Below, one piece after another: positions 1 to 8,130 of a DNA stretch of 18,648 bases. The stretch spans positions 12,807-31,454 of the forward strand of contig DIYZ01000259.1 of the NCBI GenBank assembly GCA_002427845.1, written 5' to 3'. The DNA is from Chloracidobacterium sp. UBA6041. Its GTDB lineage: Bacteria; Acidobacteriota; Blastocatellia; Pyrinomonadales; Pyrinomonadaceae. Numbering within the stretch: position 1 is the first letter of the stretch; each line of letters begins with the position of its first letter. The notes beneath the pieces are model-generated. The model was not told the origin of the DNA and made no database searches. It saw only the letters and a list, made by a program, of their open reading frames with translations. The translations under genes and the position numbers were made by a program.

Positions 1-1445
1 GGGAAGTTGATGCCGCGGCCAAGATAGAGAAAATCGGTAACGCGGAAAAACTCTTTTGAAAGTTCTTCAATATCGTCGGCTTCGCTCAACAGGTGTTCAA
101 GTTTGACCGGCAACTCGGCGAGTTGCTGTGCATGATGCTTCGCCTCTTCAACCGACAGCGTGCCACGCAGTTCGCCCAGATATAGACCGAGCAGATACAG
201 CGCGACCATCTGGGCGGTGAAAGCCTTGGTGGAGGCGACGCCTATCTCCGGACCTGCGTGCGTGAGAATCGTGCCATCGGCCTCGCGCACGATCATCGAT
301 CCCTGAACATTGCAGATCGCCAGGGCCTTAGCGCCAAGTTCCTTAGCCTCTCTCAACGCCGCGATCGTGTCGGCCGTTTCGCCCGATTGCGAGATGACCA
401 GCAGCAGCGTGTTTTCATCCATCACCGGGTCGCGGTAACGAAACTCCGAGGCATAGTCGACATCCACCTGAATGCGAGCAAGCTGCTCAATCATGTACTT
501 ACCCGCCAGGCCGGCATGCCAGGACGTGCCGCACGCAGCGATCTTGATGGAAGTGAATCGTTTAAAGTCGGCTTCGGTAATGTTCTTCATCGCGTCGAGA
601 AAAACACGGCCAGTGTCCAACGAGATGCGGCTCTGCATGGTGTCGCGCACGGAACGCGGCTGCTCATAAATCTCTTTGAGCATGAAATGTTTGAAGCCAC
701 CTTTTTCCGCCATGATCGGATCCCAGGTGATGCGCTGGATAGTAGGCTGAACAGAATTGGCTTCGAAGTCGGTTACGCGCACCGCGTCTCTATTGATAAT
801 GGCCATCTCGCCGTCGCCGAGAAAAAAGACGTCTCGCGTGTGTTGCAGAATTGGCGGAATATCGGAGGCTACAAAAAACTCGCGATCGCCGAGACCAATT
901 ACAACTGGCGGTCCCTGCCGTACCGCTATGATCATGTCCGGCTCGTCAGCGTTAATAATCGCCAGCGCAAAGATGCCTTTGAGGTCCAGCATCGCGCGAC
1001 GCACGGCCTTTTCAAAATTGTGATGTTCTTTCAGATACTCTTCGATTAGGTGGGCGATGATTTCAGTATCCGTTTCAGTCACAAACTGGTGATCGGTCTT
1101 GCGCAGTTGCTCTTTGAGTTGGAGATAATTTTCGATGATGCCGTTGTGAACTACGACGATGCGGCCGGTGCAATCGCGATGGGGATGAGCGTTTTCTTCA
1201 GTCGGCCGGCCGTGAGTGGCCCAGCGTGTGTGGCCAATGCCGTAGGTCCCGTCGAGCGGACTTAGCCGGATAACTTCCTCGAGGTTACGTAGTTTTCCTT
1301 CGGCCCGTCGTATTTCGAGATCGTGGCTTTCATTGACCACCGCGATGCCGGCCGAGTCGTAGCCGCGATACTCGAGCTTGCGCAGGCAGTCAATGATTAA
1401 CGGCACAACCTGCTTGTTTCCAACGTAACCAACAATCCCACACAT
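1..1445 (-). CDS. glmS: Glutamine--fructose-6-phosphate aminotransferase (isomerizing), 3' end cut by window edge
   Basis: Converts fructose-6-phosphate and glutamine into glucosamine-6-phosphate, the committed step to UDP-GlcNAc in the cytoplasm. I translated the minus strand from an ATG at 1445. The protein begins MCGIVGYVGN, so Cys2 is the Ntn-type nucleophile of the glutaminase domain. It continues with the family motifs YRGYDSAGIA, HTRWATHGRP and HNGIIENY. The isomerase half follows, with the SIS-domain segments ACGTSWHA, SQSGETADT and GPEIGVASTKAFT. About 481 of the usual ~610 residues are visible and the frame stays open to base 1, where the sequence reads LGRGINFP at the start of the second SIS domain. 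A GGGGA lies about 7 nt before the ATG. The gene follows glmU by 65 bp on the same strand, giving the order yvcK-glmU-glmS. Identity is very secure. Confidence 0.97.
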   Translation of the reverse strand, partial: MCGIVGYVGNKQVVPLIIDCLRKLEYRGYDSAGIAVVNESHDLEIRRAEGKLRNLEEVIRLSPLDGTYGIGHTRWATHGRPTEENAHPHRDCTGRIVVVHNGIIENYLQLKEQLRKTDHQFVTETDTEIIAHLIEEYLKEHHNFEKAVRRAMLDLKGIFALAIINADEPDMIIAVRQGPPVVIGLGDREFFVASDIPPILQHTRDVFFLGDGEMAIINRDAVRVTDFEANSVQPTIQRITWDPIMAEKGGFKHFMLKEIYEQPRSVRDTMQSRISLDTGRVFLDAMKNITEADFKRFTSIKIAACGTSWHAGLAGKYMIEQLARIQVDVDYASEFRYRDPVMDENTLLLVISQSGETADTIAALREAKELGAKALAICNVQGSMIVREADGTILTHAGPEIGVASTKAFTAQMVALYLLGLYLGELRGTLSVEEAKHHAQQLAELPVKLEHLLSEADDIEELSKEFFRVTDFLYLGRGINF

Positions 1446-1469
1446 ATATTTTCCCCGATTGATAAGAAT

Positions 1470-1497
1470 AGTAATCAGCAGTCAGCAACTAACGATC
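1470..1497. repeat. Degenerate heptamer array between glmU and glmS
   Basis: In the 65-bp gap between glmU and glmS the plus strand can be read as consecutive 7-mers AGTAATC, AGCAGTC, AGCAACT and AACGATC. This 7-bp period is shared with better-preserved arrays at 12562-12622, 13211-13238 and 18585-18610. It has no inverted partner here and may be a decayed copy or chance. Confidence 0.35.
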
Positions 1498-1510
1498 GAC
1501 TACACCCTTA

Positions 1511-2926
1511 TTAACCATCCCCGTTCTTAAGTTTCTTTTTAACGACTGCGGGAACACCTGCGACAAGCGTGTCGGGCGGCACGTCCTCGGTGACGACGGA
1601 GCCGGCGGCAGTCACCGAACCGCGCCCAACTCTGACCGGAGCCACCAGCATTGTATCGGAACCGATTCGCACGTCGTCTTCGATAATCGTTGGATGCTTG
1701 GTTTTGCCATCGTAGTTACAAGTCACTGTGCCGGCGCCAATATTTGTTCTCTCACCGATGGTCGCATCACCCAAATAAGTAAGATGCATTGACTTTGAAC
1801 CACGGCCAATGCGCGACTTTTTTACTTCCACAAAGTTACCGACAATGGCAGTGTCTTCGAGCACTGTATTCATTCGCAGGTGAGCGAAGGGACCGACCGC
1901 ACAGTTTGAACCAACTTCCGAATCAATAATCACGCAATGATCCTTAATGAAGACGTCGTTTCCCAAATGCGAGTTTGTAATCCGCGTCCCGGACCGAATT
2001 TCACAACTGTCGCCGAGAGTGGATTTTCCTTCAATCGCGACGTCCGGATAGATGATGCAATCCTTGCCGAGCGTCGCCTCAGCGCTAATGTAGGTATGCG
2101 AAGGATCCAGAAAAGTTACACCGCCCTCGACCATAAGTTTGCGAATGGTGTTGCGGCGCCGCAGATTTTCAAATTCCGCCAGCTCAGCTCGGGTGTTAAT
2201 GCCGGAAACCTCGCGAGCGTCACCATGCAGATAAACGTCCACCTTCTCGCCGTCAGAGAGAAGTATTTGAGGAACGTCCGTTAGATAATACTCGCCTTGC
2301 TTATTCGTGGGCTTAACACGTTCGAGCGCGGCAAACAACTTCCGGCTCGCGAAACAGTAGATTCCCGAGTTGATCTCTTTTATCTGCTGTTCTTCAGAGA
2401 TCGCGTCTTTCTGCTCGACTATACGAATGAATTGACTGCCTTCATCGCGGACAATGTGGCCGTAACCTGTCGGGTTTTCAAGCCTGACGCTCAGAATGGT
2501 GCACGCGGCTCCGCTTGCTCGATGTTTCTCAATGAAGTTTTTCAAAGTCTCCGAGTGAATCAAGGGCACGTCGCCTGACAGCACGAGCACGACAGACTCG
2601 GAGTCTTCGAGTAGCTTGCGCGCGGCCATAACTGCATCGCCTGTCCCGCGCTGTTCGCTTTGCGTAACAAACTCCGCCCGGTCGCCGACTTCCGTCTCGA
2701 CGGCGCGCTCGACATCGGCGGCCTCATGGCCGACAACTACATAGATTTTTTTCGGGTTGAGTGATGCCGCTGCACGGCAAACGTAGGTGATCAACGGTAA
2801 ACCACCCAGTTCATGCAGAACCTTCGCACGAGCGGACTTCATTCTAGTTCCTAGTCCGGCGGCGAGAATGAGTACGTCAAGCGATTGGTCTTGTGGGCGA
2901 GTCTGCAAAAGCGGGTCTTTATCCAT
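1511..2926 (-). CDS. glmU: Bifunctional UDP-N-acetylglucosamine pyrophosphorylase / glucosamine-1-phosphate N-acetyltransferase
   Basis: Acetylates glucosamine-1-phosphate and then couples it to UTP to make UDP-GlcNAc, the precursor of peptidoglycan. The 471-residue protein has an N-terminal nucleotidyltransferase domain with LAAGLGTRMKS at residues 21-31, Lys35 in the following KVLHE, QRGTGDAV near 92 and the metal-binding SGDVPLI with Asp119. From about residue 250 the sequence becomes a left-handed beta-helix of hexapeptide repeats. It carries the acetyltransferase signature HLTYLGDATIG, followed by NIGAGTVTCNYDG. Length is typical (about 450-470). The start is 3 nt after the yvcK stop and has no strong SD of its own, so translational coupling to yvcK is likely. 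The N-terminus carries about 15 extra residues before the first strand. Confidence 0.97.
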   Translation of the reverse strand: MDKDPLLQTRPQDQSLDVLILAAGLGTRMKSARAKVLHELGGLPLITYVCRAAASLNPKKIYVVVGHEAADVERAVETEVGDRAEFVTQSEQRGTGDAVMAARKLLEDSESVVLVLSGDVPLIHSETLKNFIEKHRASGAACTILSVRLENPTGYGHIVRDEGSQFIRIVEQKDAISEEQQIKEINSGIYCFASRKLFAALERVKPTNKQGEYYLTDVPQILLSDGEKVDVYLHGDAREVSGINTRAELAEFENLRRRNTIRKLMVEGGVTFLDPSHTYISAEATLGKDCIIYPDVAIEGKSTLGDSCEIRSGTRITNSHLGNDVFIKDHCVIIDSEVGSNCAVGPFAHLRMNTVLEDTAIVGNFVEVKKSRIGRGSKSMHLTYLGDATIGERTNIGAGTVTCNYDGKTKHPTIIEDDVRIGSDTMLVAPVRVGRGSVTAAGSVVTEDVPPDTLVAGVPAVVKKKLKNGDG

Positions 2927-2929
2927 GAG

Positions 2930-3973
2930 TTATGCGGGGACAGCCGGTTGCGAGAAAGCTTGCTGCCTGCAGGTAAGCACTACGCGAGCCAGGACAGCGG
3001 AGTCGTGCCGCACCTTTTCACCCTCTTCCAGAAGGTTGGCACGAATAACCACGGTTGTTTGGTCCAGCACGCTGGCGATGGAATCAACCGAGTCGTCGTC
3101 TATTCCTATCTGGTACGCTCCTTCAAGCGCATAACGCTCAGCCTGCTCGGTGGTGATGCGCCGGTCGTTCACAATCACAAAGTCAAAATGAATTTCTGGT
3201 GCGTAAGTCTTTATCGTTTCCAGATGCTGCCGCGCCGAATAGTTATCCGTCTCGCCCGGCTGCGTCATCAAATTACAAATGAATATCTTCGTTGCGCGGC
3301 TTTCCCCGATTGCACCTGACACTCGCGCCACGAGCAGGTTTGGCAAGATGCTGGTGTAAAGCGAGCCTGGCCCGACGGTAATAACATCGGCCGCTCGGAT
3401 TGCCTTCAATACTTCGGGAAGCGGCAGACACTGTTCGGGCTCCAACCGCAGGTGATGTATGGCCGCGCGAGATGCAGAAATTTGAGTTTCACCTCGCACC
3501 ACAGTTCCATCTTCTAGTTCAGCAACCAAGCGCACGTCGCTGATCGTTGCCGGGTAGATGTGGCCTTTGCTCGCCAACACTTCCGACGACAACCGCACGG
3601 CTTCAGTGAAGTCGCCAGTCACCTCCGTGAGGGCCGCCAGAAACAGATTGCCAAAGCTATGTCCGCCGAGTTCGCCTTTTCCCCGAAAGCGATAACGAAA
3701 CAGGCGCGAAAGTAAATTCGAATCCTCTGAAAGCGCAATCATGCAATTGCGAATGTCACCCGGCGGCAACATTTGCAACTCTTCCCGTAGTCGGCCAGAG
3801 CTGCCGCCGTCGTCAGAAACTGTGACAATAGCGGATAGATTCTCAATCGAGAGACTGTCAGGTTCATCTGCTCCCACCAGGCATTTCAGTCCGGACAGTA
3901 GCGTCGAAAGGCCGGTGCCTCCGCCCAGTGCAACAAAGTTAAGACCGCGGTTTTCTTTCGACATAGAATGCAA
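2930..3973 (-). CDS. yvcK: YvcK/GlmR family protein (gluconeogenesis factor, CofD-like fold)
   Basis: A 347-residue member of the YvcK (UPF0052/CofD-like) family. In Bacillus and relatives this protein binds UDP-GlcNAc and controls carbon entry into the cell wall, partly by stimulating GlmS (hence the name GlmR). The family glycine loop ALGGGTGLSTLL lies at residues 15-26, VSDDGGSSGRLR at 52-63, PPGDIRNC at 70-77 and GHSFGNL at 104-110. MTQPGETDNYSA lies in the C-terminal third. Two starts are possible: TTG at 3973 and ATG at 3964. A GGAG at 3982-3985 is 8 nt from the TTG but 17 nt from the ATG, so I chose the TTG. It is the first gene of the yvcK-glmU-glmS operon, only 3 nt before glmU, which fits a regulator made together with the pathway it controls. 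Confidence 0.93.
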   Translation of the reverse strand: MHSMSKENRGLNFVALGGGTGLSTLLSGLKCLVGADEPDSLSIENLSAIVTVSDDGGSSGRLREELQMLPPGDIRNCMIALSEDSNLLSRLFRYRFRGKGELGGHSFGNLFLAALTEVTGDFTEAVRLSSEVLASKGHIYPATISDVRLVAELEDGTVVRGETQISASRAAIHHLRLEPEQCLPLPEVLKAIRAADVITVGPGSLYTSILPNLLVARVSGAIGESRATKIFICNLMTQPGETDNYSARQHLETIKTYAPEIHFDFVIVNDRRITTEQAERYALEGAYQIGIDDDSVDSIASVLDQTTVVIRANLLEEGEKVRHDSAVLARVVLTCRQQAFSQPAVPA

Positions 3974-3981
3974 CTCTAGCT

Positions 3982-3985
3982 CTCC
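3982..3985 (-). promoter_or_regulatory. Ribosome binding site that favours the TTG start of yvcK
   Basis: GGAG on the minus strand, 8 nt before the TTG at 3973. For the alternative ATG at 3964 the spacing would be 17 nt, which is too long. This is why the TTG start is preferred. Confidence 0.5.
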
Positions 3986-4018
3986 GGGATTGTGGCGTCA
4001 GCAAACGTCATCGGCAGA

Positions 4019-4047
4019 ATCATACCTAAAAGGAGTAGGGTTTGAAA
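4019..4047 (-). promoter_or_regulatory. Possible promoter of the yvcK-glmU-glmS operon
   Basis: On the minus strand a TATGAT (5 of 6 to the sigma-70 -10 box) lies at 4019-4024. It is preceded 17 nt upstream by a poor -35, TTTCAA, at 4042-4047. It falls in the 129-bp gap upstream of yvcK and would give a 5' leader of about 40 nt. The weak -35 keeps confidence low. Confidence 0.3.
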
Positions 4048-4102
4048 CTGTGCAGTCGTACTGAAAGAAGAAGCGCGGGGTTACACTTCGATCTGGAAGA
4101 TA

Positions 4103-5035
4103 TTAAAGGCGGGGTTGAAAGATCAACCTGTCAAAGTCGGGATCATTTCGAAGTGAGGTCAAATCTTGATCGTGCTGAGCACGAACTCGAAGGGTCGGCT
4201 GAAGATCCAGCGCTCGCTGGAGCGACTGAAGGGCGAGGTCAACAGATCCCAGGCGTGCGCGTGTTGCTGCCAGTCCGTAGTGGATATGCGCGGCTTCCGG
4301 TTCACGCTTAAGTGCCCGTTCAAACATTTCCTGAGCAGCGACGTATTCGCCCCTATTGAGTTCGATGACGCCGCGATCGTAAAGCGAGTCGGCATCGCGG
4401 GGGAGCATGCTGTCTGTGCGTAGGCGAGAATCCGCAACCGCAAGATAAGTGCGCGAACGTGCCGCTACTTCGGAAACTTGTGAATACTTATCGAGCAGCG
4501 CACGAAACTGATTACGCGCTTCACCGAAGCGACCACGCGTGAATTCCTTGTGTGCGCGTTCGAATGCCTTCAACGCCGCGGATTCATCTACTGTAGGTTG
4601 GCGCGGAGATGACTGAATGACTGGTGCGGGTCGTTGTGCACGCGCTGCGGCAAGCTTTTGAGTCGTTTTGACTCTTGGCTCGACCACTTTCTTGTGTGTG
4701 GCTACCACTGACTTTCGCCGAGTTAGCTTGCGTGCCTGGGCCTTCTTCGCTGGGCGTTGTCTCGGAGCAACGACTTTTTTCTTTGGAGCAGCAGCCTTTC
4801 TCTGCGATTTAACCACTTTCTTTTTCACCAGAGTCTTTTTGGTCGCCTTGCTCTTCACTGAGACTCTAGCTCTTGCGATTTTTCTTGAAGCTGTCTTTTG
4901 GGCAACCGCTCTCTTCGCCTTAGGGCGGGCAGCCTTCGGGCTTGTCGCGCGTCTTTTTGCCGCGGACTTCGTGGACAAGCGGTGAGCGGTCGCACGTGAC
5001 GTTGAACGTCTCAGACCTTTTGTGACTGCACTCAT
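4103..5035 (-). CDS. Histone H1-like basic tail fused to a TPR domain
   Basis: A 310-residue protein in two parts. Residues 1-130 are low-complexity and extremely basic: I count 46 Lys/Arg and one acidic residue, with runs such as KKKVVK and PKKK and abundant Ala, Thr and Ser, like bacterial histone H1-type proteins. After a Pro/Gln-rich linker (about 131-150), residues 150-310 are helical TPR repeats: one around 154-187, then clear repeats at 216-249 and 250-283, ending with the DPDFDRL type of close seen in many TPR proteins. There is no signal peptide or membrane segment, so it should act in the cytoplasm, probably on the nucleoid or RNA (inference). It is transcribed toward yvcK but separated from it by 129 bp. 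The role is unknown; the TPR part suggests it recruits a partner. Reading frame and start (ATG, Met-Ser-Ala-Val) look sound. Confidence 0.8.
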   Translation of the reverse strand: MSAVTKGLRRSTSRATAHRLSTKSAAKRRATSPKAARPKAKRAVAQKTASRKIARARVSVKSKATKKTLVKKKVVKSQRKAAAPKKKVVAPRQRPAKKAQARKLTRRKSVVATHKKVVEPRVKTTQKLAAARAQRPAPVIQSSPRQPTVDESAALKAFERAHKEFTRGRFGEARNQFRALLDKYSQVSEVAARSRTYLAVADSRLRTDSMLPRDADSLYDRGVIELNRGEYVAAQEMFERALKREPEAAHIHYGLAATRARLGSVDLALQSLQRALDLQPTLRVRAQHDQDLTSLRNDPDFDRLIFQPRL

Positions 5036-5390
5036 TGCGAAGCTAAGGATGAAAGGGCAAATGTGGCTCAGGCACTCTGGAAGTTGCGGTGGGAGAGTAA
5101 CATAGGCTCTCCTCTAAATCAACGCGAAAAGAGGAGTTGCGGCCATAAAGTAGGCCTCTCTTAGTCGGTTACGCAGCATTGTGTCAAACAACGGAAAACA
5201 CTTGAAGCACATTGTTGGCTATGTTAGAGTGCCTTGCGGCTTACGAGTGCGTTCTACAACGCCGCAATCAGGGACCGGAGCAGCCAAAAAACCGCTTTAG
5301 TTTCAGTTTCGATAATCGAAAGCCACCGTTTCTCAAACCATTGCCCGCCAGTAGTCCTAGCCTCCTTAATTTTCAAAGAAAGCTTTATCA
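5036..5390. other. 355-bp divergent intergenic region between the H1-like/TPR gene and mglB
   Basis: No credible gene is present; short open frames here have no recognisable protein. It must hold the promoters of two divergent units. A 7-bp stem (5109-5115 with 5130-5136, CTCCTCT/AGAGGAG) lies in the presumed leader of the minus-strand gene. The only plausible plus-strand promoter is at 5202-5230. Confidence 0.5.
5202..5230 (+). promoter_or_regulatory. Possible mglBA promoter
   Basis: TTGAAG (5202-5207, 4 of 6 to -35), a 17-nt spacer, then TAGAGT (5225-5230, 4 of 6 to -10). It would leave a leader of about 150 nt before mglB. The match is moderate, so it is tentative. Confidence 0.3.
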
Positions 5391-5864
5391 ATGGCAGACA
5401 CGCCCATATTGCTCCGTGAGCGTCAATATCACCAGCTCAAAGCTGTGCTGGCACGACTGCGAATGGACTCGGCTGCTCGCGTGGTCTTTCTCGTCGATAA
5501 GGACGGTCAGGAGATCGCCTCCCAGGGCGAAATCGGCACTCTCGATACGACGAGCCTTGCCTCGTTAGCAGCGGGTAATGTCGCTGCAACGGGCGGCATG
5601 GCACAGCTCATCGGCGAGAAAGAGTTTCCGACGCTCTCCCACGAAGGCGAAAGGGAAAGTATCCACATCTCCGTCATCGGGCGACTTTTGTTAATCGTCG
5701 TTTTCGACGAGCGCTCGAGCCTGGGCCTTGTGAAGCTGAGAAGTAAGCAAGTCTCCCAGCAGTTGTCGGCCTTGATTGACGAGATTGCGCAAGCTGATTT
5801 TGGTGATGAGGATTCGCCCTTCGCCGAAATAACGGACGCCGACATCGATAGTCTTTTCAAATAA
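5391..5864 (+). CDS. mglB: MglB-like Roadblock/LC7 protein (partner and GAP of MglA)
   Basis: A 157-residue Roadblock/LC7-domain protein, close to the ~159 residues of Myxococcus MglB. In that system MglB dimers activate GTP hydrolysis by MglA and mark a cell pole. The sequence shows the roadblock pattern: an N-terminal helix (QYHQLKAVLARLRMD), a strand pair (ARVVFLVDKDGQEIASQG), a central Ala-rich helix (LASLAAGNVAATGGMAQLIG) and strands HISVIGRLLLIVVFDE. It ends in a long C-terminal helix and an acidic tail. Assignment as MglB rather than another roadblock protein rests on the mglA gene starting 23 nt downstream. There is no clear SD before the ATG. The two genes almost certainly form an operon. 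Confidence 0.88.
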   Translation: MADTPILLRERQYHQLKAVLARLRMDSAARVVFLVDKDGQEIASQGEIGTLDTTSLASLAAGNVAATGGMAQLIGEKEFPTLSHEGERESIHISVIGRLLLIVVFDERSSLGLVKLRSKQVSQQLSALIDEIAQADFGDEDSPFAEITDADIDSLFK

Positions 5865-5887
5865 ACAACCGCAAGAGTAAGTGCCTT

Positions 5888-6472
5888 ATGACCTTTATCA
5901 ACTACGCCTCCCGAGAAATCAACTGCAAGATTGTTTACTACGGTCCCGGTCTTTGCGGAAAGACTACAAACCTGCAGCACATTTTTGAAGCCACCGCGCC
6001 GCAGGCACGAGGAAAGCTGATCAGTCTGGCGACGGAAACTGATCGAACGCTGTTCTTCGATTTTATGCCGCTGGAATTAGGCACCGTGCGAGGTTTCAAA
6101 ACTCGGTTTCATCTCTATACGGTTCCGGGGCAGGTTTTTTATGATGCCTCGCGCAAACTCATCCTGAAGGGAGTCGATGGAGTTGTATTCGTTGCCGACT
6201 CGCAAGAGGAACGAATGGATGCCAACGTCGAGTCGCTATACAATCTTGAAGAAAATCTTCAGGCGCAAGGTTATGATCTCATGAAGCTGCCCTACGTTCT
6301 GCAACTGAACAAGCGCGACCTCCCAAACGTCGTACCCGTGGCCGAACTCACGGCCGAACTCGGGCGGAAACAAGAGCCTGTTGTTGAGGCGGTTGCTTCG
6401 ACTGGCGCCGGGGTCTTTGATACGTTGAAGGCTGTGGCTAAGCAGGTCTTGACGGAACTGCGCAAGAGTTAG
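5888..6472 (+). CDS. mglA: MglA-family small Ras-like GTPase
   Basis: A 194-residue GTPase that sets the polarity of motility or surface systems in Myxococcus; here its target is unknown. The P-loop GPGLCGKTT is at residues 19-27, the switch I region around TDRTLFFDFMPLELG (51-65), and the base-recognition motif NKRD at 141-144. At the G3 motif the usual Asp of DxxG is Thr78 (LYTVPGQ), which is the hallmark of the MglA family and falls at the same number as in Myxococcus. It follows mglB in an operon. Its stop is only 7 nt from the end of the convergent acetyltransferase gene, and I see no terminator hairpin between them. Confidence 0.95.
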   Translation: MTFINYASREINCKIVYYGPGLCGKTTNLQHIFEATAPQARGKLISLATETDRTLFFDFMPLELGTVRGFKTRFHLYTVPGQVFYDASRKLILKGVDGVVFVADSQEERMDANVESLYNLEENLQAQGYDLMKLPYVLQLNKRDLPNVVPVAELTAELGRKQEPVVEAVASTGAGVFDTLKAVAKQVLTELRKS

Positions 6473-6479
6473 AGTGGAA

Positions 6480-7028
6480 TCAATCCAGGGATTTGATCAT
6501 CAACAAGCCATCCCCACCGTTTGAATAATACTTTGGCAATCGTTGAGTGATTGCATAGCCTAAGCTTTGATAGAGCTTTTGGGCCGCGATATTAAGCGAC
6601 CTCACTTCAAGTCGCACCATGCGGACATTGCGCAGTCTAAAACCCTTCTCAACTTCTGCCATGAGCCTTTTTGCCAGATGCCGCCGGCGATGATCGGGAG
6701 AAACACCTACCGTCGTTATATGTCCCGTGTGATCGGGTTCAATCAAGCCAATAACAAATCCGACCATCGTGCCGGACGGAGTAGTCACGCGGTAAGAAAC
6801 CGCCTCAGGAGCCGTCAAAAGGTATTCGAAAGTTTCACGACTGTAAGCTTCGCCATCAACAAAGCAACGCTGATCGAGTCGCCAACAATCGTCCAGGTGG
6901 GAAATCGTGAGCGGGCGGATGTCATAACGCAGGCCAGCGGCGGCCGGCACGGCTCTCTCCGGTTCGACCGGGTACTCGTCGGCAGCCGGCGACCACCAGC
7001 GCGAGCGAATTTTCTTTAATACAGCCAT
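6480..7028 (-). CDS. GNAT-family N-acetyltransferase, RimI-like
   Basis: A 182-residue acetyltransferase. After about 35 variable residues the GNAT fold starts at YDIRPLTISHLDDCWRLD. The acetyl-CoA binding motif A lies at about 104-120 (ITTVGVSPDHRRR followed by HLAKRLM), and the C-terminal part LEVRSLNIAAQKLYQSLGY is typical of RimI-type protein N-alpha-acetyltransferases. In the RxxGxA loop the Gly is replaced by His117. It probably acetylates protein N-termini, but the substrate is not visible from sequence. It lies 63 bp after queA on the same strand and may be the last gene of the ruvA-ruvB-yihY-queA run. The start ATG at 7028 has no clear SD. Confidence 0.8.
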   Translation of the reverse strand: MAVLKKIRSRWWSPAADEYPVEPERAVPAAAGLRYDIRPLTISHLDDCWRLDQRCFVDGEAYSRETFEYLLTAPEAVSYRVTTPSGTMVGFVIGLIEPDHTGHITTVGVSPDHRRRHLAKRLMAEVEKGFRLRNVRMVRLEVRSLNIAAQKLYQSLGYAITQRLPKYYSNGGDGLLMIKSLD

Positions 7029-7091
7029 TGGATTCAGTAAGTCATGACTTCGCGGTTGTGACCTAGTTTATCATCTTCGTTTTATTGAGCA

Positions 7092-8129
7092 CTAGAACAC
7101 AAGCATACAATCGCCGTAACTGTAGAACCGAAAGCGCGCCGCAACCGCGTGGCGATATGCGTTGAGAGTAAAATCGCGGCCGGCGAAAGCGCAAACCAAC
7201 AGAAGCAAAGACGAGCGTGGCAAGTGGAAATTTGTTAACAACGCGTCAACGACGCGAAACTGAAAACCCGGCTTAATTGTCAGTTCCGTTGCCCGTCTTC
7301 CCGGCTCAGTCCTTCCCTCGATATTTACTGCCGATTCCAGCGCGCGTGTAGTGGTTGTGCCGACGGCAATCACTCGACCGCCTTCCGCACGAGTCGCGTT
7401 AATCACGCGCGCAGCATCATCGCTGATGTTGAAAGACTCCGAGGCGACATGGTGCTGCTCAATGTTGTCTACGCGCACCGGCTCAAATGTTCCGTAGCCT
7501 ACGTGCAAGGTTATCTCGACTACTTTCGCTTCCCGCGCCAGTAGTGATTGGATGGCTGGCGCAGTGAAATGAAGTCCGGCCGTCGGCGCGGCAATCGCTC
7601 CTTTTTCCCGCGCATAGACTGTTTGATAACGCTCGTCATCCTGAACCGTCGTTCCTGAGGGACGCTTGATGTAGGGTGGCAGAGGCGTCTGTCCAAGTTC
7701 GTTCATGACCTCGTCGAGCGGCATATCGCCTGCAAATTTCAGATGCCTGAATCTTTTGTCTGCGCATTCCGCCACTTCGGCGCGCAAATTAGAATTGCCA
7801 AAGCGAAGGCGCGCGCCCTGTCTTAGTCTGTGGGCCGGCCGCACCAGGGCTTCCCAAGTCGACGATTCCAGCTCGCGAATAAGGAGCACTTCAACGCGTC
7901 CGCCGGAAGGCTCGCGCTGTCCAATGAGTCGCGCCGGAAAGACTCGCGTGTTGTTGATCACAATTACATCAGCAGCGCGTACGTAATCCGACAGTCGTTC
8001 AAATTTGGAATCTTGCCAGGTTTGTTCGGCGCGATCTAGTACGAGCATGCGCGAGGCATCGCGCCGCTCGAGGGGTTGCTGCGCAATCAGTTCTTCCGGA
8101 AGGTCATAGTCGAAATCCGAGAGATGCAT
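7092..8129 (-). CDS. queA: S-adenosylmethionine:tRNA ribosyltransferase-isomerase
   Basis: Transfers and rearranges the ribosyl part of SAM onto 7-aminomethyl-7-deazaguanine in tRNA to give epoxyqueuosine. The 345-residue protein has full family length and begins MHLSDFDYDLPEELIAQ. Other family blocks are INNTRVFPARL, QTPLPPYIKRP, VYAREKGAIAAPTAGLHFT, HVGYGTFEPVR, VGTTTTRALES, TNFHLPRSSLLLLVCAF and the final YGDCMLVF (often YGDAML). The start lies 1 nt after the stop of the upstream membrane-protein gene, so translation is likely coupled. Together with ruvA and ruvB it forms a synteny block common in many bacteria, here with a YihY-type gene inserted. Confidence 0.97.
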   Translation of the reverse strand: MHLSDFDYDLPEELIAQQPLERRDASRMLVLDRAEQTWQDSKFERLSDYVRAADVIVINNTRVFPARLIGQREPSGGRVEVLLIRELESSTWEALVRPAHRLRQGARLRFGNSNLRAEVAECADKRFRHLKFAGDMPLDEVMNELGQTPLPPYIKRPSGTTVQDDERYQTVYAREKGAIAAPTAGLHFTAPAIQSLLAREAKVVEITLHVGYGTFEPVRVDNIEQHHVASESFNISDDAARVINATRAEGGRVIAVGTTTTRALESAVNIEGRTEPGRRATELTIKPGFQFRVVDALLTNFHLPRSSLLLLVCAFAGRDFTLNAYRHAVAARFRFYSYGDCMLVF

Positions 8130-8130
8130 T

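Noticed and set aside
258..1265. Open frames on the plus strand across the left end
   Set aside because: They are antisense to glmS, whose minus-strand translation shows full family motifs; their products resemble nothing.
5212..5568. Open frame upstream of and overlapping mglB
   Set aside because: It overlaps mglB in another frame and has no recognisable domain.
6473..6479. Terminator between mglA and the acetyltransferase gene
   Set aside because: Only 7 nt separate the convergent genes and I see no stem with a T-tract.
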